Under the pieces are notes generated by a model. It had not been told where the DNA came from. It worked only from the letters and a program-made list of their open reading frames with translations, and made no database searches. Made by a program: the position numbers and the translations under genes. This document shows, one piece after another, positions 7,055 to 15,043 of a stretch of DNA of 64,000 bases (the stretch's first letter is position 1; the number at the start of each line of letters is the position of its first letter). The stretch covers positions 62,001 through 126,000 of the forward strand of contig JAEZGK010000081.1 in NCBI GenBank assembly GCA_023437365.1. The letters run 5' to 3'. The DNA comes from Bacillota bacterium. GTDB lineage: Bacteria > Bacillota > Clostridia > Lachnospirales > Lachnospiraceae.

Positions 7055-8887
7055 CTAGTTACTTTGCTTATTTCTCCGGTCCCTCATACGAAGCGTCGAA
7101 TCGAGTATTTTCTTCCTGATACGTAGACTGACCGGAGTAACCTCCAGAAGCTCATCCGTCTCAATAAACTCTAATGCCTGCTCCAGACTTAAGACTTTCG
7201 GAGGAGTAAGCCGTAAGGCTTCATCTGCACTGGAAGATCGGGTATTAGAAAGCTGCTTTCTCTTGCAGACATTCACCTCAATATCCTCAGCCTTTGGATT
7301 CTGTCCTACTACCATTCCCGAGTATACTTTTACACCGGGTCCGATGAATAAGATTCCTCTCTCCTGTGCATTGAACAAACCATAGGTAATACTTTCTCCT
7401 GTCTCATAAGCAATCAGACTGCCGGTTTTACGATATTGAATATCTCCCTTATAAGGGCCGTAGCCGTCAAATAAAGTATTAATGATACCGGTACCCTTGG
7501 TATCTGTCAGGAATTCGCCACGGTAACCGATTAAACCTCTTGCAGGGATGGAGAATTCTATTCTGGTGTGCCCGTTACCGGAGGTATGCATATTAATCAT
7601 CTCACCCTTACGCTGTCCTAACTTATCGATAACAATTCCAGCGTATTCATCGGGTACATCGACCATGGCATGCTCCATGGGTTCCAGCTTTTTGCCTTGT
7701 TCATCAGTCTTATACAGGACCTCAGCTTTGCTGACGGAGAATTCATAGCCTTCTCTTCTCATGGTTTCGATTAAGACGGAAAGATGAAGCTCGCCTCGGC
7801 CGGAGACCTTATAGCTTTCCGTTGTATCTGTTTCTTCCACGCGAAGGCTGACATCTGTATTCAGCTCACGGTAGAGACGGTCACGCAGATGGCGGGAGGT
7901 TATGAATTTGCCTTCCTTCCCTGCCAGTGGACTGTCATTGACATTAAAATACATCGCAATCGTAGGTTCGGATATCTTCTGAAAAGGAATTGCTTCCGGG
8001 AGATCCGGTGAGCAGATCGTGTCTCCGATGTGGATATCTGCGATACCGGAAATAGCAACGATTGCACCGATGGTTGCCTCATTGACCTCGACTCTCTTTA
8101 AACCGTCAAATTCATAAAGCTTGCTAATCTTAACCTTAACATTCATATCAGGATCATGGGCATTGACCAACACCGCATCCTGATTGACTCGGATCGTTCC
8201 GTTATCCACCTTACCGATACCGATTCGACCCACATATTCATTATAATCAATGGTACTGATCAAAATCTGTGTACCCTTCTCCGGATCGCCTTCGGGAGCG
8301 GGAATGTGCTGGAGGATCGTTTCGAAGAGCGGTGTCATATCAGTTGGCTCATCTGCAAAGGAAAGGGTAGCTATTCCCTGCTTCGCAGAAGCGAAGACGA
8401 AGGGGCAGTCCAACTGCACGTCGTTGGCATCCAGTTCCAGTAAAAGTTCCAGTACCTCGTCAACCACCTCGTTCGGTCTTGCCTCAGGGCGGTCAATTTT
8501 ATTGACACAGACAATGACCGGAAGAGAAAGCTCCAAGGCTTTCTTTAATACAAATTTCGTCTGGGGCATCGGTCCTTCAAAGGCATCGACCACCAAAATA
8601 ACTCCGTTAACCATCTTTAATACACGTTCTACCTCACCACCGAAATCTGCATGTCCGGGGGTATCTATGATGTTAATCTTGTATCCATTGTACTGAACGG
8701 CCGTATTCTTTGACAGAATGGTGATTCCGCGTTCCCGTTCCAGTGCATTGGAATCCATGACTCTTTCTACTACTTGCTGGTTGGATCGAAATACGCCGCT
8801 TTGCTTCAGTAGCTCATCTACCAGAGTGGTCTTTCCATGGTCAACGTGCGCAATAATGGCAATATTTCTTATATCCTCTCGTATCAT
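7055..8887 (-). CDS. typA: Ribosome-associated translational GTPase TypA/BipA
   Basis: This 610-residue translation-factor GTPase has G1 AHVDHGKTT (residues 13-21), G3 DTPGHADFGGEVERV and G4 NKID. EF-G-like domains III and V and the TypA-specific C-terminal domain follow (including RGLIGYRGEFLTDTKGTG). TypA binds the ribosome at the EF-G site and helps 50S maturation and growth under stress. The length is that of full-size family members (about 605-615). It is monocistronic, with its own extended -10 promoter at 8959-8988, and converges on the HTH-Panacea gene. Confidence 0.96.
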   Translation of the reverse strand: MIREDIRNIAIIAHVDHGKTTLVDELLKQSGVFRSNQQVVERVMDSNALERERGITILSKNTAVQYNGYKINIIDTPGHADFGGEVERVLKMVNGVILVVDAFEGPMPQTKFVLKKALELSLPVIVCVNKIDRPEARPNEVVDEVLELLLELDANDVQLDCPFVFASAKQGIATLSFADEPTDMTPLFETILQHIPAPEGDPEKGTQILISTIDYNEYVGRIGIGKVDNGTIRVNQDAVLVNAHDPDMNVKVKISKLYEFDGLKRVEVNEATIGAIVAISGIADIHIGDTICSPDLPEAIPFQKISEPTIAMYFNVNDSPLAGKEGKFITSRHLRDRLYRELNTDVSLRVEETDTTESYKVSGRGELHLSVLIETMRREGYEFSVSKAEVLYKTDEQGKKLEPMEHAMVDVPDEYAGIVIDKLGQRKGEMINMHTSGNGHTRIEFSIPARGLIGYRGEFLTDTKGTGIINTLFDGYGPYKGDIQYRKTGSLIAYETGESITYGLFNAQERGILFIGPGVKVYSGMVVGQNPKAEDIEVNVCKRKQLSNTRSSSADEALRLTPPKVLSLEQALEFIETDELLEVTPVSLRIRKKILDSTLRMRDRRNKQSN

Positions 8888-8958
8888 TGATAGTACTCCA
8901 ATCTGCGTTTGACACGCGAATATTACTTATTTTATTTCCTGTTTTTTGCAACCTTTAT

Positions 8959-8988
8959 ATTGTAGCATATCGTCTAATTGAAAATCAA
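8959..8988 (-). promoter_or_regulatory. typA promoter
   Basis: Minus-strand TTGATT (8988-8983), an 18 bp spacer and TACAAT (8964-8959) preceded by TGC form an extended -10 promoter about 70 bp before the typA start. The rest of the gap to 9200 is AT-rich with no other clear signal. Confidence 0.6.
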
Positions 8989-9201
8989 CGGACTTTTATG
9001 AAAAAGTTCATAAATATTTGAATAAAAATTGTATAAAATAACAAAAAAAGTTAATTCTTTTATTATATAGATATTTTTACTTCTAAAATTTGGAAATCTG
9101 CATATATTTAAAGCATAGGTGAAAATCTGTTTTTGTTTCACCCCACATTTTAGAGCAGATTGGCGTTAAGATACGCCGGGAAAGAAGGGAGAGGTACGGT
9201 T

Positions 9202-9834
9202 ATGACAGATAAAGTATTTGATAACAATCAAGTAAGTATTGCAGGAGAGGTAATCAGTGATTTTACGTTCAGCCATGATGTATTTGGAGAAGGATTTTAT
9301 GTTCTTGAGGTTGTAGTTAGCAGGTTAAGTAATTCTTATGACATGATTCCGGTCATGGTTTCAGAACGGCTGATTGATGTGAAACAGGACTATAAAGGTA
9401 AATTTGTAGAGGTAATAGGGCAGTTCCGGTCCTATAACCGCCATGAGGAAAGTAAGAATAAGCTGGTGTTGTCGGTATTCGCAAGAGAGGTTAAAATGGT
9501 AGATGAATTATCGGAGAATGCGAAGCCGAATCACATATTCCTGGATGGTTTTGTATGTAAACCGCCGATCTATCGTAAAACTCCCCTTGGCCGTGAGATT
9601 GCGGATGTACTTCTGGCAGTGAACCGTCCTTATGGAAAGTCAGACTATATTCCATGCATCTGCTGGGGGCGGAATGCAAGATTTGCAGAAGGCTTTGCTG
9701 TTGGTGGACACGTACAGATATGGGGTAGAATTCAGAGCAGGGAATATCAAAAAAAGGTAAATGACATAGATTTTGAGAAGCGTGTTGCCTATGAGGTATC
9801 TGTAAGTAAATTGGAATATCTTGAGGAGTATTAA
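9202..9834 (+). CDS. Single-stranded DNA-binding protein-like, two OB folds
   Basis: The 210-residue protein starts at the ATG preceded by GGGAGAGG; the frame is open from a TTG at 9160. It has two SSB-like OB-fold halves. The first runs about 8-100 (NNQVSIAGEVISDFTF ... FVEVIGQFRSYNR). The second runs about 105-205 (NHIFLDGFVCKPPIYRKTPLGREIADVLLAVNR ... GGHVQIWGRIQSREYQKK), which is the usual SSB strand pattern. There is no acidic C-terminal tip, so it probably does not recruit the normal SSB partners. It is likely an auxiliary ssDNA-binding protein; the principal ssb gene should be elsewhere. Confidence 0.72.
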   Translation: MTDKVFDNNQVSIAGEVISDFTFSHDVFGEGFYVLEVVVSRLSNSYDMIPVMVSERLIDVKQDYKGKFVEVIGQFRSYNRHEESKNKLVLSVFAREVKMVDELSENAKPNHIFLDGFVCKPPIYRKTPLGREIADVLLAVNRPYGKSDYIPCICWGRNARFAEGFAVGGHVQIWGRIQSREYQKKVNDIDFEKRVAYEVSVSKLEYLEEY

Positions 9835-9845
9835 TCATACATGAT

Positions 9846-9889
9846 ACGGGTTCATGGATCCGGAGTACCGGAGCCACGAACCCGTTTTT
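9846..9889 (+). terminator. Rho-independent terminator of the SSB-like gene
   Basis: ACGGGTTC (9846-9853) pairs with GAACCCGT (9878-9885), with TCCGG/CCGGA inside, then TTTTT. Repeat copy B starts at the next base. Confidence 0.9.
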
Positions 9890-10078
9890 AATGTAATAAG
9901 AAAGTGCGACCTATTACATTAAAACGCTCCGCATAGCGAACAAGTTCGCTTTGGGATGCGCACCTCAGCGAATAAACGCTTATTGCATAAGCGTTCGGAA
10001 GTTATTGCTTCGCAATCCGCAGACAGGCAATGCCTGCGAAGCAGGCATCGAAAGTGTCAGCTAGCTGATACTTTGTAC
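9890..10078 (+). repeat. Dispersed palindromic element, copy B
   Basis: This is a second copy of the 6839-7010 element, almost identical for the first 130 bp. It then differs by an extra palindromic segment (GCAATGCCTGCGAAGCAGGC, about 10027-10046) before the common end AAAGTGTCAG...CTTTGT. The extra hairpin module suggests that the element evolves by exchange of stem-loops. Confidence 0.85.
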
Positions 10079-10157
10079 TAGAAGCTGTCTGTTATTCGGT
10101 TCTTGCGGGGCGAAAGCCTAAGCTATTATGTACGTAGAATGGATCGCAACCGTAATC

Positions 10158-10313
10158 ATGTCTAGTAAAAACATGTCTAATAAAAAAAATTGTTATAAAA
10201 AATTTGTATAATAAAAAAATCAGAATAAAAAATTTGTCTAATAAAAAAACATGTCTAATAAAAAAAATAAAAAACATGTCTAATAAAATAAAAAACATGT
10301 CTAATAAAAAAAC
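10158..10313 (+). repeat. AT-rich array of CATGTCTAATAAAAA direct repeats
   Basis: About seven or eight degenerate copies of a unit of 15 to 21 bp (CATGTCTAATAAAA with a variable A-run, some copies starting TTTGT) run up to the -35 box of the dapA promoter. The array is almost devoid of G:C pairs except in CATGTC. It could act as an A-tract UP-element-like region or a site for a nucleoid protein, or be simple slippage. Confidence 0.85.
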
Positions 10314-10314
10314 G

Positions 10315-10343
10315 TTGACAATAAATTAGGATAGTGCTAATAT
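10315..10343 (+). promoter_or_regulatory. dapA promoter
   Basis: TTGACA (10315-10320), a 17 bp spacer and TAATAT (10338-10343). Transcription would begin about 25 bases before the lysine aptamer. Confidence 0.8.
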
Positions 10344-10375
10344 GTGCTTACAAATCAAAAATGCATATAGCTTAT

Positions 10376-10663
10376 GGTAGAGGTGCATTGTTTATGAGTA
10401 TTCTGCGGGATATGTCAGGCATAGAAGAACGCAGAGAAAGGAAACAGTGCCGAAGTGGTAATAACCTGATTTATTACTGCTGGGCATATGGTTAAGAACC
10501 ATGTGACTGTCATCAATAACTTGATGGAGCGCTGCCTAAAGAATATTTTTACTTATCAGAGAGGATAGGTGCATCCTACCGATCATGATAACTGTATCCC
10601 AATAGCTTAACGGGATGTAGTAAAGTAATTCTTTAGTGTCGACTCTCAGGGTCGATTTTTTTT
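10376..10663 (+). promoter_or_regulatory. Lysine riboswitch (L-box) with terminator
   Basis: The aptamer (10376-10538) shows the conserved L-box blocks in order: TAGAGGTGC, GAGTATTC, GAAAGGAAACAGTGCCGAAG, GCTGGGC and GACTGTC, and closes with GCGCTGCCTA. The expression platform follows. CTAAAGAA (about 10536-10543) can pair with TTCTTTAG (about 10629-10636). A terminator with 7 bp stem (10639-10655) ends in eight Ts. Lysine binding is expected to favour termination ahead of dapA, the first committed step of lysine/diaminopimelate synthesis. Confidence 0.95.
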
Positions 10664-10726
10664 CGCTAAAAATCATGGTTACTGGACCATACCTTTTAAG
10701 CATGCCAAAAACAGGAGGAATGAAAA

Positions 10727-11617
10727 ATGGCAGTATTTAAAGGCGCAGGTGTAGCAATCGTAACACCATTTACAAAGAACAATGAAGTAGATTATGAAAA
10801 GCTTGGGGAGCTGATTGAGTTTCAGATCGCAGGGGGCACAGATGCTATCATTATCTGTGGTACCACCGGAGAGGCATCTACTCTGACCCATGAGGAACAT
10901 CTCGAATGTATCCGTTATACGGTGAACAAGGTAGCGAAGAGGGTTCCGGTAATTGCAGGAACAGGTTCTAACGCTACGGATACCGCAATTTATCTCTCGC
11001 GTGAAGCAGAAAGCTATGGAGCAGATGCTTTACTTTTAGTGACACCCTATTATAATAAAGCAACACAAAAAGGATTGATTGTACATTTCACTGAGGTTGC
11101 TAATTCAGTGAAGATACCGATTATCTTATATAATGTGCCCGGACGTACCGGCTGCAATATTCTTCCCCAGACTGTGGCTACTCTGGTGAGCAATGTGGAT
11201 AACATCGTCGGAATAAAGGAAGCCAGTGGAAATATCGCTCAGGTTGCTGAAATTATGCAGCTTACCGGAGGAAAAATCGATCTGTATTCCGGCTGTGACG
11301 AGATGATAGTGCCTGTTATGAGCCTCGGAGGGATTGGCGTAATCTCCGTTTTGTCTAACATAGCTCCCAGGGAAACCCATGACATGGCGATGAAGTATCT
11401 GGAGGGTGATGTGGTAGGTAGTCGGGAGCTTCAATTAACGTATCTTCCATTGATCAACGCATTGTTCTGTGAGGTGAATCCGATCCCGGTGAAGAAGGCT
11501 GTGAATCTCATGGGCTTTCAAGTAGGGCATCTGAGAATGCCGTTGACCGAGATGGAGCCGGCTAACGCAGAACGTTTACTTAAGGAAATGCAGGCAGTAG
11601 GAATTAAGACTGTTTGA
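10727..11617 (+). CDS. dapA: 4-hydroxy-tetrahydrodipicolinate synthase
   Basis: The 296-residue TIM-barrel enzyme condenses pyruvate with aspartate semialdehyde to open the lysine/diaminopimelate pathway. Catalytic features are present: TT at 47-48, Tyr135 in YNVPGRTG and the Schiff-base Lys164 in GIKEASG. It starts at an ATG after AGGAGG and follows a lysine riboswitch, so lysine represses it. dapB follows on the same strand but is separated by a 375 bp palindromic repeat array. Confidence 0.97.
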   Translation: MAVFKGAGVAIVTPFTKNNEVDYEKLGELIEFQIAGGTDAIIICGTTGEASTLTHEEHLECIRYTVNKVAKRVPVIAGTGSNATDTAIYLSREAESYGADALLLVTPYYNKATQKGLIVHFTEVANSVKIPIILYNVPGRTGCNILPQTVATLVSNVDNIVGIKEASGNIAQVAEIMQLTGGKIDLYSGCDEMIVPVMSLGGIGVISVLSNIAPRETHDMAMKYLEGDVVGSRELQLTYLPLINALFCEVNPIPVKKAVNLMGFQVGHLRMPLTEMEPANAERLLKEMQAVGIKTV

Positions 11618-11620
11618 TGA

Positions 11621-11995
11621 CAAGCAGAAAGTGCCAAAAATGCTGCGCACTTCTTCCCCGATATGTTACAATGCTATTACAAGCAAGCTTGCATAGCATT
11701 GAATCATATCAGGAAATCACCTGCAGTAGGATATCACATTTTACAAGTAGTAAGTGCCAAAAGGTGCTGCGCACTTCTTCTCCGATATGATATAATGCTA
11801 TTACAAGCAAGCTTGTCTATCAGTATGCTATATCAGGAAAGCACCTGCGGTATAATATCACATTTTACAAGTAGAAAGTGCCAAAAGGTGCTGCGCACTT
11901 CTTCTCCGATATGATATAATGCTATAACAAGCAAGCTTGCATAGCATTATATCATATCAGGAAAGCACCTGCGGTGCTTTTGACACTTTCTACAT
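11621..11995 (+). repeat. Tandem array of three palindromic units between dapA and dapB
   Basis: Units begin at 11621, 11744 and 11868 (period 123-124 bp), each with AAGTGCCAAAA, GCTGCGCACTTCTTC, GATATG and ACAAGCAAGCTTG. The third unit is complete and is itself a long imperfect inverted repeat: GTAGAAAGTG at 11871 pairs with CACTTTCTAC ending at 11993, and ATATGATATAATGCTAT pairs with ATAGCATTATATCATAT around an AAGCTT centre. Units 1 and 2 lack the last arm and run into the next unit. The layout fits a MITE-like hairpin element that was tandemly duplicated. No ORF in it looks real. Confidence 0.88.
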
Positions 11996-12094
11996 GCTAA
12001 AATAAAATATGACTTTCGGAGGATCGTTAGATACTTTCTTAAGTTGAAACATATCATAATAGTGAGAATATTATCATTTTTTAGGAGGAAGCGT

Positions 12095-12850
12095 ATGACG
12101 AATATCATATTGCGGGGTTGCAACGGTAAAATGGGGCAGGTTATTACGGACATGATTGATGCGGATGAGAATGCGGTGATTATTGCCGGTATCGATGTAA
12201 CTCAGGGCCGGAATAATAAATATCCGGTATATCAGAGCTTTTCTCAATGTAATGTAAAAGCAGATGTAATTATCGATTTTTCTGCTCCGGTGAATTTGGA
12301 AGAAATGCTGAATTATGCCATTAGCCGTAATATCGGAATCGTATTGTGCACCACCGGTCTGACTAAGGAGCAGCTTGTCCTGATAGACGAGGCTTCCCAT
12401 CAGATACCGATCTTTCGGTCAGCTAATATGTCTATGGGAATCAATCTGATCACGAAGCTTCTTCAGGAAGCGGCAGGCATACTGGCAGAGGCCGGCTTTG
12501 ATATAGAAATTGTAGAACGCCATCATAATAAGAAGGTAGATGCTCCCTCGGGTACAGCACTTTTATTGGCGGATGCCATGAATGAAGTGTTGAATAATGA
12601 ATATCAGTATAAATACGATCGTTCTCAAGATCGTGTTGCAAGAAGCCGAAAAGAGATTGGAATTTCAGCAGTACGCGGAGGCACCATTGTCGGAGAACAT
12701 GAGGTAATCTTTGCGGGAACAGATGAAGTGATTGAAATCAAGCATACAGCATATTCAAAGGCGATATTCGCCAAAGGTGCAGTACAAGCAGCAAAATATC
12801 TTGTCGGAAAACCTGCAGGAAAATATATGATGAGTGACCTGATGGGGTAA
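12095..12850 (+). CDS. dapB: 4-hydroxy-tetrahydrodipicolinate reductase
   Basis: The 251-residue enzyme is the second step after DapA. The N-terminal nucleotide-binding motif is GCNGKMGQ (residues 8-15). The catalytic/substrate segment ERHHNKKVDAPSGTA lies near the middle, followed by the C-terminal tetramerisation half. The ATG at 12095 follows TTAGGAGGAAG, giving the normal DapB length; an in-frame ATG at 12044 has no ribosome site. Whether it is transcribed through the repeat array from dapA or from its own promoter cannot be decided here. Confidence 0.95.
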   Translation: MTNIILRGCNGKMGQVITDMIDADENAVIIAGIDVTQGRNNKYPVYQSFSQCNVKADVIIDFSAPVNLEEMLNYAISRNIGIVLCTTGLTKEQLVLIDEASHQIPIFRSANMSMGINLITKLLQEAAGILAEAGFDIEIVERHHNKKVDAPSGTALLLADAMNEVLNNEYQYKYDRSQDRVARSRKEIGISAVRGGTIVGEHEVIFAGTDEVIEIKHTAYSKAIFAKGAVQAAKYLVGKPAGKYMMSDLMG

Positions 12851-12904
12851 GCATTGGAATATGAGAGGGTCACTGCTATTAAAAAAATAGGAAGATAGAA
12901 TACG

Positions 12905-12948
12905 AATCCCCCTGGCAAAGACGGTGAGTGCTTTTCCAGAGGGATTTT
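12905..12948 (+). terminator. Rho-independent terminator after dapB
   Basis: AATCCCCCTGG (12905-12915) pairs with CCAGAGGGATT (12936-12946) and is followed by a short T-tract. Confidence 0.8.
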
Positions 12949-13101
12949 CTTTGCTGATTTGGAGATGATAAGATTATTCCAAAATTATGAATTTTCATAT
13001 AATTTGTTCACAAAATTTTCGTATTCTTATTGTATTATTGGTTTTATTGAGAACAAGGTTTGACAGATGAGTCAAAAATAAAATGATAGGAGGAAGAGAT
13101 T

Positions 13102-14178
13102 TTGATTGAGGTAAAAAATTTAGTAAAGCGTTACGGAAATCATACCGCAGTTGATCATTTGTCCTTTACTGTTGACAAAGGACAGATCCTGGGCTTTTTG
13201 GGACCCAACGGAGCAGGTAAGACGACTACTATGAACATTATTACCGGTTATATTTCCGCAACTGAGGGGACAGTTACCGTAAATGGACTGGATGTATACG
13301 AGGAGCCGGAGGCGGTAAAGAAAATGATTGGCTACCTGCCGGAATTCCCGCCTCTTTATCCTGATATGACGGTACGTGAGTATTTGAACTTTGTAGCAGA
13401 TTTAAAGAAGGTAGCGAAGAGCGAGAAGAAGCAAATGATCGAGGAAATCATGGATTCCACCATGATTACTCCTATGGCTGAACGCCTGATCAAACATCTG
13501 TCCAAAGGTTATAAGCAGAGAGTGGGTCTTGCGCAGGCAATCATGGGGTATCCTGAGTTAATCATCCTGGATGAACCTACTGTAGGTCTGGATCCAAAGC
13601 AGATCATTGAGATCAGAGAGCTGATCAAGGAATTAAGCAAGAAGCATACCATCATCCTGAGCTCCCATATAATGCAGGAGGTAAGTGCAGTATGTGATAC
13701 CGTTATGATTATCGACCGCGGGAAATTAATTCTCAGTGATAAGCCAGAGAACTTAAGCACACGAATGGGTGCTACAGGTGGTATGAAGCTTTCCGTAAAG
13801 GGTGATAAAGCTGCTATCATTGAAGCCTTAAAGAAGGTGAACCGTATCCGTAAAATTAAGGAGAATCCTCCGGTGGAGGAAGGTGTGGTTGAGCTTTCTG
13901 TCTTCTGTAATGAGAAGGAGGATATCCGTGAGGAGGTATTCCATGTTCTCGTAAATGCAGGTACTACAATCCTGGAGATGCAGTCCCTTCGTATGAGCCT
14001 GGAGGATATCTTCCTTAAGGTTACCAATAAAGAAACACCTACACCGATTGCCCAGAATACAGCACCTGATTTTGGGGATGAGGAGTCAGGCGAAACCAAT
14101 ATCCATGAAGAGGAGAAGATTGCAGAAGGAATGAGAAATCAGGAAGAGGAGGTAAGCTCTGATGCTGGCGATTTATAG
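13102..14178 (+). CDS. ABC transporter ATPase, GldA-like
   Basis: The 358-residue protein starts with TTG after AGGAGGAAGAG. The ABC domain has Walker A GPNGAGKTT (about 34-42), signature LSKGYKQRVG instead of LSGGQ (the form usual in GldA-type exporters), Walker B LIILDEP and SSHIMQE. A C-terminal extension of about 130 residues follows, ending in an acidic Glu-rich tail. It overlaps the next gene by 17 bp. With the three following genes it forms an ABC-2 export system related to GldA-GldFG, in Firmicutes probably acting at the cell surface; cargo unknown. Confidence 0.87.
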   Translation: MIEVKNLVKRYGNHTAVDHLSFTVDKGQILGFLGPNGAGKTTTMNIITGYISATEGTVTVNGLDVYEEPEAVKKMIGYLPEFPPLYPDMTVREYLNFVADLKKVAKSEKKQMIEEIMDSTMITPMAERLIKHLSKGYKQRVGLAQAIMGYPELIILDEPTVGLDPKQIIEIRELIKELSKKHTIILSSHIMQEVSAVCDTVMIIDRGKLILSDKPENLSTRMGATGGMKLSVKGDKAAIIEALKKVNRIRKIKENPPVEEGVVELSVFCNEKEDIREEVFHVLVNAGTTILEMQSLRMSLEDIFLKVTNKETPTPIAQNTAPDFGDEESGETNIHEEEKIAEGMRNQEEEVSSDAGDL

Positions 14179-15025
14179 AAAAGAGTTAAAAACCTATTTC
14201 ACATCGATGATCGGGTATGTCTTTCTGGCGGTGTTTCTGATTATCGTTGGATTATATTTTGGAGTAATAAATTTACTCCAGACTTCAACAAAGATTGAGT
14301 ATACTTTATCCTCCGTCACCTTTTTGTTCATTGTATCCGTGCCGTTATTAACCATGAGAGTCATGGCAGAGGAGAACAAGCAGAAGACGGACCAGCTGCT
14401 ATATACCGCTCCGGTTACCGCCGGTTCCATCGTAATGGGTAAATTCCTTGCCCTGCTTTCCATCCTGGGAATGGGTATGCTGGTAGTTTGTACCTTCCCG
14501 TTGATCCTTAGCTTGTACGGTAAGATAAATATGGCTTCCGGTTATGCAGGCATCCTGGCTTTTACGCTCCTTGGGGCATCCTATTTGGCAATTGGACTGT
14601 TTATCTCCTCATTGACGGAAAGTCAGGTTGTGGCAGCAGTCATTACCTATATCACCTTTGTTCTTACCCTGTTCATGGATTCGATTGGAAGCGTTGTCCC
14701 GAAGGACAATCGGACAGCCTTCTTTGTATTTGCTGCAATTATCGTTATTCTGTGTGTCGTCTTGTACCAGATGATTAAGAATTATGTAATCACAATTGCT
14801 ACAGGGATCATAGGTGAAGCAGTATTGATCACTCTATATCTGTTGAAACCAACCGTATTTGACGGTTCCCTGGTCAAGGTAATGAACTGGTTTTCGGTAA
14901 TAGGACGTTATGATTCCTTTTACTATGGCGCCTTTAATGTGGCAGCTCTCGTTTATTATGTAAGCGTGATTGTGCTGTTCATCTTTCTGACGACGCAGGT
15001 AATCAAGAAGAAGAGATGGAGCTAA
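14162..15025 (+). CDS. ABC-2 type permease, GldF-like
   Basis: The 287-residue membrane protein has six predicted segments. It begins MLAIYRKELKTYFTSMIGYVF, the typical GldF/NosY-like start with a short amphipathic helix before the first membrane segment. LLTMRVMAEENKQKTDQLLYTAPV (residues about 60-83) is the conserved cytosolic coupling region. It is translationally coupled to the ATPase gene by a 17 bp overlap and lies 18 bp before the GldG-like gene. Confidence 0.86.
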   Translation: MLAIYRKELKTYFTSMIGYVFLAVFLIIVGLYFGVINLLQTSTKIEYTLSSVTFLFIVSVPLLTMRVMAEENKQKTDQLLYTAPVTAGSIVMGKFLALLSILGMGMLVVCTFPLILSLYGKINMASGYAGILAFTLLGASYLAIGLFISSLTESQVVAAVITYITFVLTLFMDSIGSVVPKDNRTAFFVFAAIIVILCVVLYQMIKNYVITIATGIIGEAVLITLYLLKPTVFDGSLVKVMNWFSVIGRYDSFYYGAFNVAALVYYVSVIVLFIFLTTQVIKKKRWS

Positions 15026-15043
15026 GGAAAGGAGAGCGAAACA

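Noticed and set aside
8250..8696. Plus-strand ORF of 148 codons inside typA
   Set aside because: It lies antisense to strongly conserved TypA GTPase motifs and has no family similarity.
10092..10298. Minus-strand ORF rich in Phe/Ile over the AT-rich repeat array
   Set aside because: It is a by-product of the A-rich direct repeats, with no ribosome site and low complexity.
11663..11914. 83-codon ORF in the dapA-dapB gap
   Set aside because: It merely reads through the palindromic repeat units and repeats its own sequence; there is no ribosome site.
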